64,000 bases of DNA from Desulfovibrio sp. (lineage in GTDB: Bacteria; Desulfobacterota; Desulfovibrionia; Desulfovibrionales; Desulfovibrionaceae). Positions within the stretch are counted from its first letter, which is position 1. Each line of letters starts with the position of its first letter. Under the pieces are notes generated by a model. The model was not told where the DNA came from. It ran no database searches and worked only from the letters and a program-made list of their open reading frames with translations. The stretch is from the NCBI RefSeq assembly GCF_034006445.1, contig NZ_JAVESS010000002.1, positions 1-64,000 of the forward strand, in the 5' to 3' direction. The position numbers and the translations under genes were made by a program. Positions 13,863 through 23,026 of this stretch are shown piece after piece.

Positions 13863-13892
13863 GGGTTACATCGAAAGGTGTAACCCTTTTTT
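13863..13892 (+). terminator. Terminator after tRNA-Glu
   Basis: 8-bp stem GGGTTACA/TGTAACCC with an 8-base loop followed by six T. It lies inside the island, so it arrived with the element; the probable original terminator is now at 38026. Confidence 0.8.
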
Positions 13893-14251
13893 CATGCGGA
13901 AACGGTTACAAAAACGGTTTGAAAAAACTGCTATTTCTGAACTGCCATTTCCGGCCTCAAACACTCTCCCGCTTTTACCTATCCGCAAAAGCCTCCATGA
14001 CAAGCATTTACGGACGCTCCCAATCCCCAACAGGGTTAGGAGGGGGTTATATACGGCCCCCATTAACAAGGCAGTCCTGTTAAGGTAGTTTTCTTTTGGC
14101 AATATTCAAAATAATATCTGGTCGCGTTTCAAAAATGAGGCCTGGCTGTGGACACCAATATGTTGTCATTCTTTTCCTATGGACAGCCAGAGGATAGATT
14201 AGGAAGATAGCCGTTGACCAGAACGCACAGGGAAAAGGCACTGGCAGGGCT

Positions 14252-14404
14252 TTAGAGCATTTTACCCTTGAAAAAGTGTAAATGCTCTAACGCTGCACGA
14301 AGTGCAGCGCGCCACAACGTGGCGCGGATTCGGCCGCAAATCACATTTTTCTGCTGAATGAACACTTTGAAATGCTTAACATTTCAAAGTTAGTCTGCTC
14401 TAGA
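14252..14404. repeat. Interspersed hairpin-rich intergenic repeat, copy 1
   Basis: Begins TTTAGAGCATTTTACCCTTG and ends TCTGCTCTAGA, so its ends are roughly inverted. Inside are three hairpins: AGAGCATTT/AAATGCTCT, GCTGCAC-GAA-GTGCAGC and GCGCCAC-AAC-GTGGCGC, and then a TTTGAAATG/CATTTCAAA stem. Related copies occur at 15773, 22424, 54965 and 62373. It is noncoding and lies between the tRNA and the LysR gene; the rest of 13893-14471 holds nothing I recognise. Confidence 0.65.
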
Positions 14405-14471
14405 GAACAATGTGGTATGAGAGCTACTGGCAATGGATCTAAAAATGGGGTGATTATCGGGGGAAAGCTCT

Positions 14472-15359
14472 ATGGATATTTCAAAATGGCGGGTATTTAC
14501 GAAAGTAGCTGAAGTTTTGAATGTTACGGCTGCGGCTGACCAACTTGATATGAGCCAATCCGGAGTCAGTTACACCTTAAAATGCCTGGAACAAGAAACG
14601 GGGTTTCCTCTTTTTATTCGCCATCCGCAGGGAGTTACGCTTACGGCTTCAGCCCAGGAGCTTTTGCCTGTCATTCACAATTTTTTGAATGAAAAGGAAA
14701 AAGTTGATCAGACCATTGCTCAGATAAACGGTATGACGCGCGGCGTAATTCGGATAGCAAGCTACCAAAGTATTGGAATAACATGGCTCCCCGAAATATT
14801 AGAGCAATTTTTGCATGATTTCCCGCATATCCATATCAACATATGGGAAGGCGGCGATGATGATGTCGAACACGCTCTTTTCAATAATGAAGTTGATTTG
14901 GCTTTCACAAGTCTGCGCGAGAGGCCAAATTTCGAGTGGATCCAACTCGCAACGGATCAGTTGCAAGCCATTTTTCCCGAAGGGCATCGGTGTGCTTCCA
15001 AAGAATGTATCCCGCTTACCCTTTTCAAAGACGAACTTTTTATAACATCCCCAGGTTTTTATGAGCACGATGTAAACTATTTTTTAAAAATGCATGACGT
15101 TCAACCAGAAAACATCCTTTGCCATTCCACAGAAGCGTTTTCCATTATGGCTATGGTCAGAAAAGGTCTGGGTTCCAGCCTTCTTTTCACAAGAATCATA
15201 GAGGCCGGCGGACTGCACAAGCTGGTGGTAAAGCCGATTTCCCCCCCCATATCCCGGCAATTGGGAATTGCAATAGCATCAAAAGAACAGGCCTCTCCGG
15301 CAGCAAAAATTTTTATTGAATATGCTGAAGATATTGTATCAGTAATGAATGATGCGTAA
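14472..15359 (+). CDS. LysR-family transcriptional regulator
   Basis: 295 aa. The N-terminal winged helix-turn-helix spans about residues 1-60 (FTKVAEVLNVTAAADQLDMS, then SGVSYTLKCLEQETG), followed by the usual periplasmic-binding-like effector domain (RGVIRIASYQSIGITWLPEILEQF). It is the first gene of the island after the tRNA. Downstream on the same strand are an MFS transporter and a proline-racemase-family gene, which are plausible targets; the effector is unknown. AT-richer than the flagellar genes. Confidence 0.92.
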   Translation: MDISKWRVFTKVAEVLNVTAAADQLDMSQSGVSYTLKCLEQETGFPLFIRHPQGVTLTASAQELLPVIHNFLNEKEKVDQTIAQINGMTRGVIRIASYQSIGITWLPEILEQFLHDFPHIHINIWEGGDDDVEHALFNNEVDLAFTSLRERPNFEWIQLATDQLQAIFPEGHRCASKECIPLTLFKDELFITSPGFYEHDVNYFLKMHDVQPENILCHSTEAFSIMAMVRKGLGSSLLFTRIIEAGGLHKLVVKPISPPISRQLGIAIASKEQASPAAKIFIEYAEDIVSVMNDA

Positions 15360-15378
15360 TTTTTTACATATTTCACCT

Positions 15379-15403
15379 GGTATTGTATACATAGAACAAT
15401 ACC
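15379..15403. promoter_or_regulatory. Dyad GGTATTGT/ACAATACC downstream of the LysR gene
   Basis: Perfect 8-bp inverted repeat with a 9-base centre, 20 bases after the LysR stop. No T-run, so it is more like an operator than a terminator; function not shown. Confidence 0.4.
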
Positions 15404-15772
15404 CTACTTGAAAAGCGAGCAAATAAGAGCCTCCATCAATTTTTATTGCGGGCTGAGTTATTCAGAAAGTGCCTACGTAGCGTTATTGAATTCAGGCGCT
15501 GTGAGTGAACAGAATGCCTCTTGCTTTACCAGTTTTCTGCAAAAACTGGATCCTGACATAGAGTTTTTCTGGCACTGCCAGTCTCCACATCATTCTTTCG
15601 GAACAAAGTACACTTGAATTGCTTTTCAGAGGCGGTGGCAGAGGTCGCGCCTTCCAAACATAACATAGTCTCAAGGGTAAACTGCTCCAGGCATTTTATA
15701 GCTGGCAAAGCGCGCGCTTTGTCAGCTTTTTTTATAATGCCCCGCAGACCTGTTCAGCAGCTCTCGGGCAGT

Positions 15773-15805
15773 TCAACCTTGAAATGTAAAGCATTTCAAG
15801 GTTGA
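15773..15805. repeat. Interspersed repeat, copy 2 (hairpin part)
   Basis: 14-bp perfect stem (15773-15786 with 15792-15805) around a 5-base loop. It is followed by a CTGCCCTAA end that matches the end of copy 1 (CTGCTCTAGA). The rest of the 755-base gap 15360-16114 contains only short unconvincing reading frames. Confidence 0.55.
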
Positions 15806-16114
15806 TCTGCCCTAAATACATCTCCACCAGTCCCCCTCCAATACCACCAATGAGCATGGATGCAGGGCATATTTTTTGCCGGATAAAAGCACTGTGCACC
15901 CGTACAAAAGCCATAACACCGCTCGAACGTTCCAATATTAAAGTATTAGATTGCTTCAATCACACATTCGATTTGTCTTTGTGTTTGAGAAAGTAGTAAT
16001 CCTTTCTCAAGAAAAGTAGTTTGTCCGATTCTGCTCCCATTGCTTGAAGAGCATCACACTGTGCGTAAACGAGTAAGAGTACCATCACGCAACACTTACA
16101 TCTGGAGTTTTGTT

Positions 16115-17419
16115 ATGGCACAACTGGCACACATAAACTATGAAGACGCACCATTTTTACCAGTACACAAAAAAATAACCTTGGGAGTCTATCTGGGACA
16201 GATTTCTGATGGTTATACACTTTGTGTTGTGGGCACGGCACTTACCCTGGCAACGACACATCTGGGTTTGACCAGTTTCTGGATGGGGGCGATCGGGGCA
16301 GGAGCATTACTGGGCATTCTATTTGGCAGTCTTTGTCTTGGTCCTTTATCTGACAAGTTTGGGCGAAAGCCACTCTTCATACTGTCCATGCTTTTATTCT
16401 CCATTGTTACCGCCATCCAATTTTTTATTTCCGATCCACTGGCGCTGGTTGCTACACGTTTTCTGATTGGCGCTTGCATCGGCATGGACTATACGAGCAG
16501 CCCTTCTCTGTTGACAGAATGGGTTCCGAGGCGTTTAAGCCCCCGTCTTCTTGGTTCTTTCCTGATCCTTTGGATGACAGGTTTTGTATTTGCCTACTTT
16601 ATCGGCATTGCCATGCCTGATTTTGGCGAAAACACCTGGCGCTGGATTCTGGTCTCGCCGCTGCTGCCCTCCTCTCTTGCATTTTTATGGCGTCTTTGCT
16701 CGGGCATCCCGGAATCCCCCAGGTGGCTTGCAAGCAAGGGCCGCACTGAGGAAGGGCAAGAGCTTATCCGCAAACACCTTGGACCAGAATATTATATGAC
16801 GGCAAACCTTGAGACCGGAGCAGTCTCCACCTCATGGTTTCAACTCTTCAGCAAAGATCAATGGCGCGCCTCTCTGACCGCGGGCATTTTCTATGCAACC
16901 CAGGTCTTCCCCTTCTTCGGGATTGGTATCTTTTTGCCGATGGTTCTGGCTGACATGAACATGGCCGGGCAACTTGCTCCCGGAATCATATACAACCTCT
17001 TCATGATCATTGGTGTTCTTGTCGGTGTGTGGCTCATTGAAAAAATTTCCAGAAGAACATTCCTCCTCACCACCTTTTATGCTTCAGCCCTGTTGATGAG
17101 CATCATCGCCTTATGGCAAGGCATGCCTACCAATCTTCTTATTGTCATGCTGACTCTCTTCTCCTTTATTCTCAATATCGGCATTGTATTGGAAAACCCC
17201 TATCCTGCCGAACTGTTCCCCACCCATCTTCGCGCTTCGGGCGTTGGATTTGCCACTGCGGTAAGCCGTATCGGGGCTGCTGCCGGAACCTTCTTGCTTC
17301 CCGTCATTAATGAGCAGTGCGGTATTTATGTGACGCTTGGCGGCTGTGCCGTGTCCCTCTGGCTTGGCGGTATTGTTTGCCAGGCATGGGCGCCTGAAAC
17401 ATCGCAAAAGTTCAAATAG
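16115..17419 (+). CDS. MFS transporter (sugar/aromatic-acid symporter type)
   Basis: 434-aa inner-membrane permease with about 12 hydrophobic segments. It carries the MFS loop 2-3 motif GPLSDKFGRKPLF and the central IPESPRWLASKGR found in sugar and organic acid:H+ symporters. The start at 16115 has TGGAG upstream and aligns with its two paralogues here (all begin with a short stretch ending in APF or APL, then a conserved LDGY/SDGY/CDGY). It lies between the LysR and proline-racemase genes, so it probably imports their substrate. Substrate not readable. Confidence 0.88.
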   Translation: MAQLAHINYEDAPFLPVHKKITLGVYLGQISDGYTLCVVGTALTLATTHLGLTSFWMGAIGAGALLGILFGSLCLGPLSDKFGRKPLFILSMLLFSIVTAIQFFISDPLALVATRFLIGACIGMDYTSSPSLLTEWVPRRLSPRLLGSFLILWMTGFVFAYFIGIAMPDFGENTWRWILVSPLLPSSLAFLWRLCSGIPESPRWLASKGRTEEGQELIRKHLGPEYYMTANLETGAVSTSWFQLFSKDQWRASLTAGIFYATQVFPFFGIGIFLPMVLADMNMAGQLAPGIIYNLFMIIGVLVGVWLIEKISRRTFLLTTFYASALLMSIIALWQGMPTNLLIVMLTLFSFILNIGIVLENPYPAELFPTHLRASGVGFATAVSRIGAAAGTFLLPVINEQCGIYVTLGGCAVSLWLGGIVCQAWAPETSQKFK

Positions 17420-17612
17420 CAGCGTGTATTGGCTGAGATAAGCAGAAAAAACAGCGGAAAGAGTGAAAAACAACCACAACAGGCATTTTTACATTCTCAC
17501 ATACAACCTGCCCCTTTGCATCAAGGCGTAAGAAATACATCTCCAGGTATTGTGCCATAGCGTTTTCGTTCGTGTTGTGAACAACCTCGACCATCTTTTA
17601 ATGGAGGCAACC

Positions 17613-18665
17613 ATGAGTTTTAAAAGAACATTTCATGCTGTTGAAACGCATGCTGGCGAACCCATGCGCGTTATTACCGGGGGGGTGCCGCATATTCCCG
17701 GAAATACCGTATACGAGCAAATGCAGTGGCTCAAAAAAAATGATGACCAGGTCAGACTGCTGATGTTGCGTGAACCGCGTGGCTATCCCCCTCTTTGTTG
17801 CAATCTTATTGTTCCACCCAAGCACCCTGATGCTGTTGCCGGATACATCATTATGGAGCAGGTTGAATACCCTCTTATGAGTGGCGGCAACACCTTGTCC
17901 GTGGCAACGGTATTGCTGGAAACAGGCATGATCCCCATGCAGGAACCTGTTACCGAATTCACACTGGAAGCTCCTGCCGGGCTCATCGGCATCAAGGCAG
18001 AATGCCACAACGGCAAGGTTACAAACGTGACCTTTAAAAACGTGCCTGCCTTTGCCGTCCACCTTGACGCTGTGATTGATGTGCCGAATCTCGGTAAAGT
18101 AACAGTGGACGTAGCCTGGGGTGGCATGTTCTATGTCATCGCCGATGTGCGTCAGTTTGACTGGATAAAACTGGTACCCGAACAGGGCGGCGAAATTGCC
18201 CGTGTTTCCTCACTCATAATGAAAGCGGCACAAGATCAGTTGCCGGTTGAGCACCCGGATTACCCAGATGTGGGCATCACTATTTCCCAGCTTTCAGGCC
18301 CCACGGATAACCCCCAGGCCGACTGGAAAAATGCTGTCACTGTGGCTAGCGGTGAAGTGGACTTTAACAACCCGGCCACCTGGACAGGAGCCCTGGACCG
18401 TTGCCCATGCGGTACAGGCACATGCGCAAAAATGGCAACCCTGTACGCCAAGGGCAAACTGGGCCTCAACCAGGCCTTTCGCCATGAAGGCATCCTTGGC
18501 AACGTGTTTACCGGGCATTTGGTGGAAGAAGTCCAGATTGGCAAATACAAGGGCGTCATCCCAACCCTCGGCGGTCAGGTCTGGATTTACGGCTACAACA
18601 CATATGTGCTTGACCCGACAGATCCTTTTGTCAATGGATACACCATTGGCGACATATGGGCATAA
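17613..18665 (+). CDS. Proline racemase / hydroxyproline epimerase family protein
   Basis: 350 aa of the family containing proline racemase, 4-hydroxyproline 2-epimerase and trans-3-hydroxyproline dehydratase. The second catalytic cysteine is present as PCGTGTC (Cys266). The first catalytic position, normally in MCGHG, reads MSGGNT (Ser90), so this is a Ser-Cys rather than Cys-Cys enzyme. The start at 17613 follows ATGGAGGCAACC. The neighbouring MFS transporter, ProC-like reductase and DAO-type flavoenzyme fit proline or hydroxyproline use. The exact reaction is open: epimerase, racemase or dehydratase. Confidence 0.85.
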   Translation: MSFKRTFHAVETHAGEPMRVITGGVPHIPGNTVYEQMQWLKKNDDQVRLLMLREPRGYPPLCCNLIVPPKHPDAVAGYIIMEQVEYPLMSGGNTLSVATVLLETGMIPMQEPVTEFTLEAPAGLIGIKAECHNGKVTNVTFKNVPAFAVHLDAVIDVPNLGKVTVDVAWGGMFYVIADVRQFDWIKLVPEQGGEIARVSSLIMKAAQDQLPVEHPDYPDVGITISQLSGPTDNPQADWKNAVTVASGEVDFNNPATWTGALDRCPCGTGTCAKMATLYAKGKLGLNQAFRHEGILGNVFTGHLVEEVQIGKYKGVIPTLGGQVWIYGYNTYVLDPTDPFVNGYTIGDIWA

Positions 18666-18712
18666 CACCATAGGGAACGCTGATTGCGCAGTGCTTCCTT
18701 CATAAGAATACG

Positions 18713-18745
18713 GAGTACGGCATGCTTGCATGCCGTACTCTCTTT
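18713..18745 (+). terminator. Terminator after the proline-racemase-family gene
   Basis: 13-bp perfect stem (18713-18725 with 18728-18740), followed by TCTTTT. It closes the forward LysR-MFS-racemase block. Confidence 0.8.
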
Positions 18746-18787
18746 TATGGCTTCAACCAGTTGAGCGCGTTAGCACGAAACAGAAAA

Positions 18788-18890
18788 CCACCCGCCTATG
18801 CTATGATCCCCAGCATGTTTTCAAAGGCTAAGCCTGGTGGGGCTTTTTGCTTTGTCTACCTGAAGGGGATCATAGCGTAAATGCGGGTGG
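18788..18890. repeat. Long imperfect inverted repeat
   Basis: The left arm CCACCCGC...GCTATGATCCCC pairs with the right arm GGGGATCATAGC...GCGGGTGG, about 20 paired bases split by a short mismatch, around a ~55-base centre. It is noncoding and next to the tandem repeats at 19045; perhaps a transposon relic. Confidence 0.5.
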
Positions 18891-19044
18891 TGCTGATTTG
18901 GAGGGTGCATAACATGCAGGCCATTTTCATCGCGAGCGTCGATGGGCTCGGGCTTTCCCGAGGACATGGAAATTGTATTTCCAAAAACGCAAAGGGATAT
19001 GCCCCATCAAGGAGGACAAAGTAAAAAAGCCCCCAGGCTGAAAT

Positions 19045-19101
19045 TTTCAAATTCTGATGGGCATTTCAAATCCTGATGGGCATTTTAAATCCGGAGGGGC
19101 C
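19045..19101. repeat. Three 19-bp imperfect tandem repeats
   Basis: Three consecutive 19-base units: TTTCAAATTCTGATGGGCA, TTTCAAATCCTGATGGGCA and a more diverged TTTTAAATCCGGAGGGGCC. Such arrays mark the ends of some insertion sequences (for example the IS21 family), but no transposase is left. The surrounding gap 18746-19135 shows no gene. Confidence 0.55.
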
Positions 19102-19135
19102 AGTGAATTAATTTGTTTCTTTTCCCTTTATCAAA

Positions 19136-19987
19136 TCATTTTTTCAGGCAGGACATTTCAGAATCCATAGCTTTCCCCTGGTCCAGAGCGGCACGGGCAG
19201 CATCAATGATATGTCCGCGGATTCCCGTGCGATCCAGGTGATTCAGCCCCGCGATCGTCATGCCCGAGGGAGATGTTCCCTGTTCTCGAAGGATCACAGG
19301 ATGTCTACCTGTCTGTATCGCCAAGCTCGCGCATCCATCCATCAGCGCGGCAGCGATGGTTTGCGACGTTTTTCTGGCTAGCCCCACACTCACGCCAGCT
19401 TCACACAAGCTGTCCATAATATGAAAAAGAAAGCCCGGACCGCATCCGGCAAGAGCCGTGAAAGCATTCATGTCACCTTCATCAATATCAATCACGGTTC
19501 CCAGGCCATTGAGCAGTGCGCGGGCCATTTCTTTCTCTTTGTGAGAAACTTCTGGCCCGGCGCAAAAACCAAACAGCCCTTTGCCAACTTCGACCAGGGT
19601 ATTGGGCATAATCCGAATAACCGCAAATTCACTCCCAGCCCATTTGCGAAGACTTTTCAGTGTAACCCCGGCCGCCACAGATATCAGAATTTTTCTGCCG
19701 GTGCTGCCCCCGGGCAGCAAACCAGCAATCTCGCACACAACGGCCTCCATCTGCTCCGGCCTGACTGCGATAATAATAATCTCACAGGTTGAAACGAGCT
19801 CATGCACTGTTTCTGCAAATAGGATTCCTCGCGGCGCGGCGGCCCGGATTTGTTCGTTTTTTGCATATAAATACAGTGAAAATGCATTGCGAAACTCTGC
19901 TGCACGGGTCATGGCACCGGCCAGAGCGCTCCCCATGCTTCCAAAGCCGATCAAGCCAATGGGGACAGAAGAAATTCCTGCACTCAT
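19136..19987 (-). CDS. proC: Pyrroline-5-carboxylate reductase family protein
   Basis: 283 aa. The N-terminal Rossmann fold shows IGLIGFGSMGSALAGAM; the C-terminal dimer domain has the P5CR signature region (AGCGPGFLFHIMDSLCEAGV, then TSPSGMTIAGL). In the family it reduces 1-pyrroline-5-carboxylate to proline; related enzymes act on pyrroline-2-carboxylate. The start at 19987 has GGAGAG upstream and begins one base after the IclR stop, so the two are co-translated. In this island a role with the hydroxyproline/proline-family enzyme is more likely than housekeeping proline synthesis, but that is inference. Confidence 0.85.
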   Translation of the reverse strand: MSAGISSVPIGLIGFGSMGSALAGAMTRAAEFRNAFSLYLYAKNEQIRAAAPRGILFAETVHELVSTCEIIIIAVRPEQMEAVVCEIAGLLPGGSTGRKILISVAAGVTLKSLRKWAGSEFAVIRIMPNTLVEVGKGLFGFCAGPEVSHKEKEMARALLNGLGTVIDIDEGDMNAFTALAGCGPGFLFHIMDSLCEAGVSVGLARKTSQTIAAALMDGCASLAIQTGRHPVILREQGTSPSGMTIAGLNHLDRTGIRGHIIDAARAALDQGKAMDSEMSCLKK

Positions 19988-19988
19988 A

Positions 19989-20786
19989 CTATTTCTCTCC
20001 AAAAGGTAGCCTGGCCGGTGAAGAGCCAAGGCGCAGAGAAATGTTTATTGAAGCCTGGATGATATTTTTTTCAATGTTCACCAGAGAAGACGCATTAAGC
20101 CGCACTGTGGGCGCGGAAACGCTGAGCGTGGCAACCAGCTTGTTCTGGTAGTCGAAAATAGGCACCGCAATACACCGCACGCCCTTGAAAACCTCTTCAT
20201 AGTCATAGCCCAGACCCGTCTGGCTGACCTTTTCCAGTTCGGCGCGCAGGGCTTCCATGGTCTGTTCAATATGCAGGGCTGGCGATTGTTCACCAATAAG
20301 CTTGAGCACTTTTTCTGCCTCTGCCTCTTCAGCAAAGGCCAGAAAAATCTTTCCTGAAGCTGACTGAAACAGGGGGAATGAACTTCCGATGATGGAGTCC
20401 TGGCGCAGCATCTGCGAGGTGACCTGCTTGTCCACCACGAGCATTTCTGTACCTGAAACCACACAGAGGTTCACAGTTTCGTCCACAGCTTCAAGAAGTT
20501 CTCTGCAATAGGGCCTTGCCATGTCCACCAGACTGGAGTGCTGCAGCACTCTGCTGCCTATGGAAAACAGCTTGAATGAAAGGCAGTATTCACCTCTCTG
20601 TTTTTCCTGAAAAACGTAGCCGTTGTCCTCAAGGGTCAGAAGCATACGGTGCACTGTCGTTTTGGGCAGACCCACGGCTCGGCTCAGTTCGGCCAGCTCC
20701 CAGCATTTTTGTGTGGAGAGCGTTTCGATAAGCAGGCAGGCTTTTGAGACCGAGCCGATTTCGTAATATTTTTTCGTTTGCGTCAC
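19989..20786 (-). CDS. IclR-family transcriptional regulator
   Basis: 265 aa. The N-terminal winged HTH (SVSKACLLIETLS, then LSRAVGLPKTTVHRMLLTLEDNGY) is followed by the IclR effector domain (YCRELLEAVDETVNLCVVSG, then GYDYEEVFKGVRCIAVPIFD). GTG start with AGGAAT upstream. It is the obvious local candidate to bind the 15-bp palindromes at 27865 and 30933 that precede the two catabolic operons. Followed directly by proC. Confidence 0.92.
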   Translation of the reverse strand: MTQTKKYYEIGSVSKACLLIETLSTQKCWELAELSRAVGLPKTTVHRMLLTLEDNGYVFQEKQRGEYCLSFKLFSIGSRVLQHSSLVDMARPYCRELLEAVDETVNLCVVSGTEMLVVDKQVTSQMLRQDSIIGSSFPLFQSASGKIFLAFAEEAEAEKVLKLIGEQSPALHIEQTMEALRAELEKVSQTGLGYDYEEVFKGVRCIAVPIFDYQNKLVATLSVSAPTVRLNASSLVNIEKNIIQASINISLRLGSSPARLPFGEK

Positions 20787-20905
20787 TATTGGATATTCCT
20801 GTCAAAATTAAATATGGTCGCTATGGCTTATCCCATAATGCTAGACCAAATGCACCGGACTGGCAATGATGCTACGCCAGGCTGCGGGACAGGCCCCACA
20901 GAGAC

Positions 20906-22243
20906 TTACTGGGCAAGGCTTGCCGCGTCCTCAAGGCTGCAGTGCATGGTTTCGGGAGCCATTTTATAACTGACCACAAAGCCTACAAGTGTTATTGCGG
21001 CGGCAACCAGCATAGTTGCGCCTATACCGATGCGCACAAGAGCCAGCGGTACGAGGTAGGTGCCTACGGCGGCTCCAATTCTGCTGAGCGACGAGGCCAG
21101 CCCCACTGCGGAGGCACGAATTTCAGTGGGGAAAAGCTCGTTGGGATAAATGAACTGCAAAATCTGCGATCCGCCGGTCGTCAGGGCATAAGCTGCGAAA
21201 AGCAGAAGAATGACATACTGTGTGCTATTGGCGAATAGGCCGAGCAGGAGAAGGGCCAGGCTGGTCCAGAAAAAACTTTGCAGCAACAGGGCGCGCCGTC
21301 CAATTTTATTGACAAGAGACAAGGCAAAGACGGTACCCAGCATAAAAAGAATGGTAATGGCCACAGAACCCATATTGCTGAGGTCGCCGGTAAGGCCCAG
21401 CGCCGTCAATATCTTGGGACTGAAGGCGTATACGGCGAACAGGGGTACGATGGTACAGGTCCAGAATACAGAGACAAAGATCATGCGGGTTCCGTAACCG
21501 GCCCGGAACAAAGCGGTTATACCTACCGGCTTGGGCTCTGTGGTAATGGACTCAAGCTCTTGCATGCTGACATCCTGTCCGTATACCTGCTTGAGAACAG
21601 CCTTGGCTTCCAGATAGCGCCCTTTACGGCGCAGCCAGCGTGGGGATTCCGGCGTATTACGCCGCAGAAAAATAAAGATTGCTGTGGGCAGGGCTGCACT
21701 GGCCAGCATCCAGCGCCAGGCGTCAGGTCCCATGTGCAATAATATGCCTCCAACAATGTAACCTATTGCTGCCCCAACAAACCACATGACGTTCAGCATG
21801 CCGGTGAGAGGCCCACGATATTTTTTAGGCGCGAACTCCGCAAGCAGTGCTGTGGCAATGGGATAGTCCGCCCCCACGGCGATGCCCAGAAAAAGACGGC
21901 AAAAAAACAGGCTTTCCGCGCTTTCCACCCAAAATTGGGCCAGAGAAAAAACGCCTATGGCCACAAGATCGAGAGTGTACAATACCTGTCTGCCGAACTT
22001 GTCTGTAAACCACCCGCCCACAAATCCGCCAAGAAAAATACCGATAAGAGCTGATGCCCCTATCATGCCCTCCCAGAATAAGGAGAGCCCCAGATATGGA
22101 GTAGCCTGCACAAGGGCTATGCCAATGATGCTCAGCACATAACCATCAAGAAGAGGCCCACCCGAAGAATATATGGCCAAACGCTTATGAAAATTGTTTA
22201 GCGGCGCATTATCGAACATTTCTACCAATGATGTACAACTCAT
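20906..22243 (-). CDS. MFS transporter
   Basis: 445-aa permease with about 12 membrane segments, GGWFTDKFGRQVLY in loop 2-3 and NTPESPRWLRRKGR in the central loop. Clearly related to the transporters at 16115 and 29417. The start at 22243 is chosen over a TTG at 22264 because a GGGGGG ribosome-site-like run lies just upstream of the ATG. Placed between ridA and the IclR gene; its substrate is likely the compound sensed by IclR, not identifiable here. Confidence 0.87.
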   Translation of the reverse strand: MSCTSLVEMFDNAPLNNFHKRLAIYSSGGPLLDGYVLSIIGIALVQATPYLGLSLFWEGMIGASALIGIFLGGFVGGWFTDKFGRQVLYTLDLVAIGVFSLAQFWVESAESLFFCRLFLGIAVGADYPIATALLAEFAPKKYRGPLTGMLNVMWFVGAAIGYIVGGILLHMGPDAWRWMLASAALPTAIFIFLRRNTPESPRWLRRKGRYLEAKAVLKQVYGQDVSMQELESITTEPKPVGITALFRAGYGTRMIFVSVFWTCTIVPLFAVYAFSPKILTALGLTGDLSNMGSVAITILFMLGTVFALSLVNKIGRRALLLQSFFWTSLALLLLGLFANSTQYVILLLFAAYALTTGGSQILQFIYPNELFPTEIRASAVGLASSLSRIGAAVGTYLVPLALVRIGIGATMLVAAAITLVGFVVSYKMAPETMHCSLEDAASLAQ

Positions 22244-22349
22244 TGTATCCCCCCAGATACGCAACAGTGTTACTTAGTACAAGTTAATTATCAATTAAGT
22301 ACCCCTATATAAAAATTCATTTCTGCATCTTGCAGTACATCTGACAATA

Positions 22350-22417
22350 TTGGGGCAGTGGCCCAAGCTTTTAGGCCAGAGAGTCGCATTAGCCCCCAAA
22401 GAAGGCCACTGCCCCAA
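22350..22417 (-). terminator. Long-stem hairpin downstream of ridA
   Basis: 14-bp perfect stem TTGGGGCAGTGGCC (22350-22363) with its complement (22404-22417) around a 40-base loop. It lies after ridA on the reverse strand and before the MFS gene. No clear T-run, so it could equally be an RNA-processing or repeat element. Confidence 0.5.
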
Positions 22418-22423
22418 AGGTTA

Positions 22424-22604
22424 TTAGAGCATTTTCACATTGAGAATACCCATTCTCGCGCTAGCCGTTGCCCGCTCCTGCGGGCTTGCCTGAACCGTTG
22501 GCGGGAACCGCCTTACGGGGCAGGACAGCCCTGCAGGCAACGGCTGAAGCTGCGCCGTCTGCTCACGAAGCCGCCAGAGCAATTTCAAAATGAAATTGCT
22601 CTAG
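22424..22604. repeat. Interspersed repeat, copy 3
   Basis: Starts TTAGAGCATTTT and ends AAATTGCTCTAGA, the same inverted ends as copy 1, but with a different GC-rich interior containing GCCGTTGCC/GGCAACGGC-type stems. Its end overlaps the ridA stop, so it may shape the 3' end of that operon. Confidence 0.6.
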
Positions 22605-22975
22605 AACTCAACAATGGCGTCAAGTTCCAGCAGGGCTCCCTCGGCGATGCGGCTCACTTCCACTGTGGCGCGGGCCGGCTTGTGATCGCCCATATACTTC
22701 GCGTACGCACGGTTGAAGCTGGCAAAATCATCCCAGTTGGCGAGATAGACAGTGGTTTTGACCACGTTCTTCAGACCTAGGTCCACAGTGTCCAGAAGTG
22801 AAACCAGGTTCTTCATGGTCTGTGCCGTCTGCTCCTCAATGTTGGCCCCCACCAGAGCTCCGGAAATGGGATCAAAGGGTACCTGGCCGGACACGTACAG
22901 CATGTTGCCGCTTCTGACCGCGTGGGAATAGGGCCCGCAGGGTACCGGCCCCTTTTTGTCGTTCACGAATTCCAT
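22601..22975 (-). CDS. ridA: RidA/YjgF-family imine deaminase
   Basis: 124 aa, full-length for the family. Contains GPYSHAVRSGNMLYVSGQVP, the substrate-binding arginine in PARATVEVSRI, and the ending GALLELDAIVEF. RidA trimers hydrolyse reactive enamines/imines formed by PLP and flavin amino-acid enzymes to 2-oxo acids and ammonia. Here it closes an operon of a 2-oxoacid oxidoreductase and acyl-CoA synthetase and lies near a DAO-type flavoenzyme that would make imines, so the placement fits the known chemistry well. Confidence 0.93.
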   Translation of the reverse strand: MEFVNDKKGPVPCGPYSHAVRSGNMLYVSGQVPFDPISGALVGANIEEQTAQTMKNLVSLLDTVDLGLKNVVKTTVYLANWDDFASFNRAYAKYMGDHKPARATVEVSRIAEGALLELDAIVEF

Positions 22976-23026
22976 ACTACTTCTTCCTTTTTTAGGCTGT
23001 AATATTTATGGCCTTTTGCCTGCCCG

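Noticed and set aside
13866..14102. Possible integrase fragment next to attL
   Set aside because: Translations on both strands show no tyrosine-recombinase motif (no R..HxxR...Y), so no integrase is claimed.
15408..15617. 69-aa forward frame after the LysR gene
   Set aside because: Starts with TTG, lacks a ribosome site and shows no motif; treated as noncoding.
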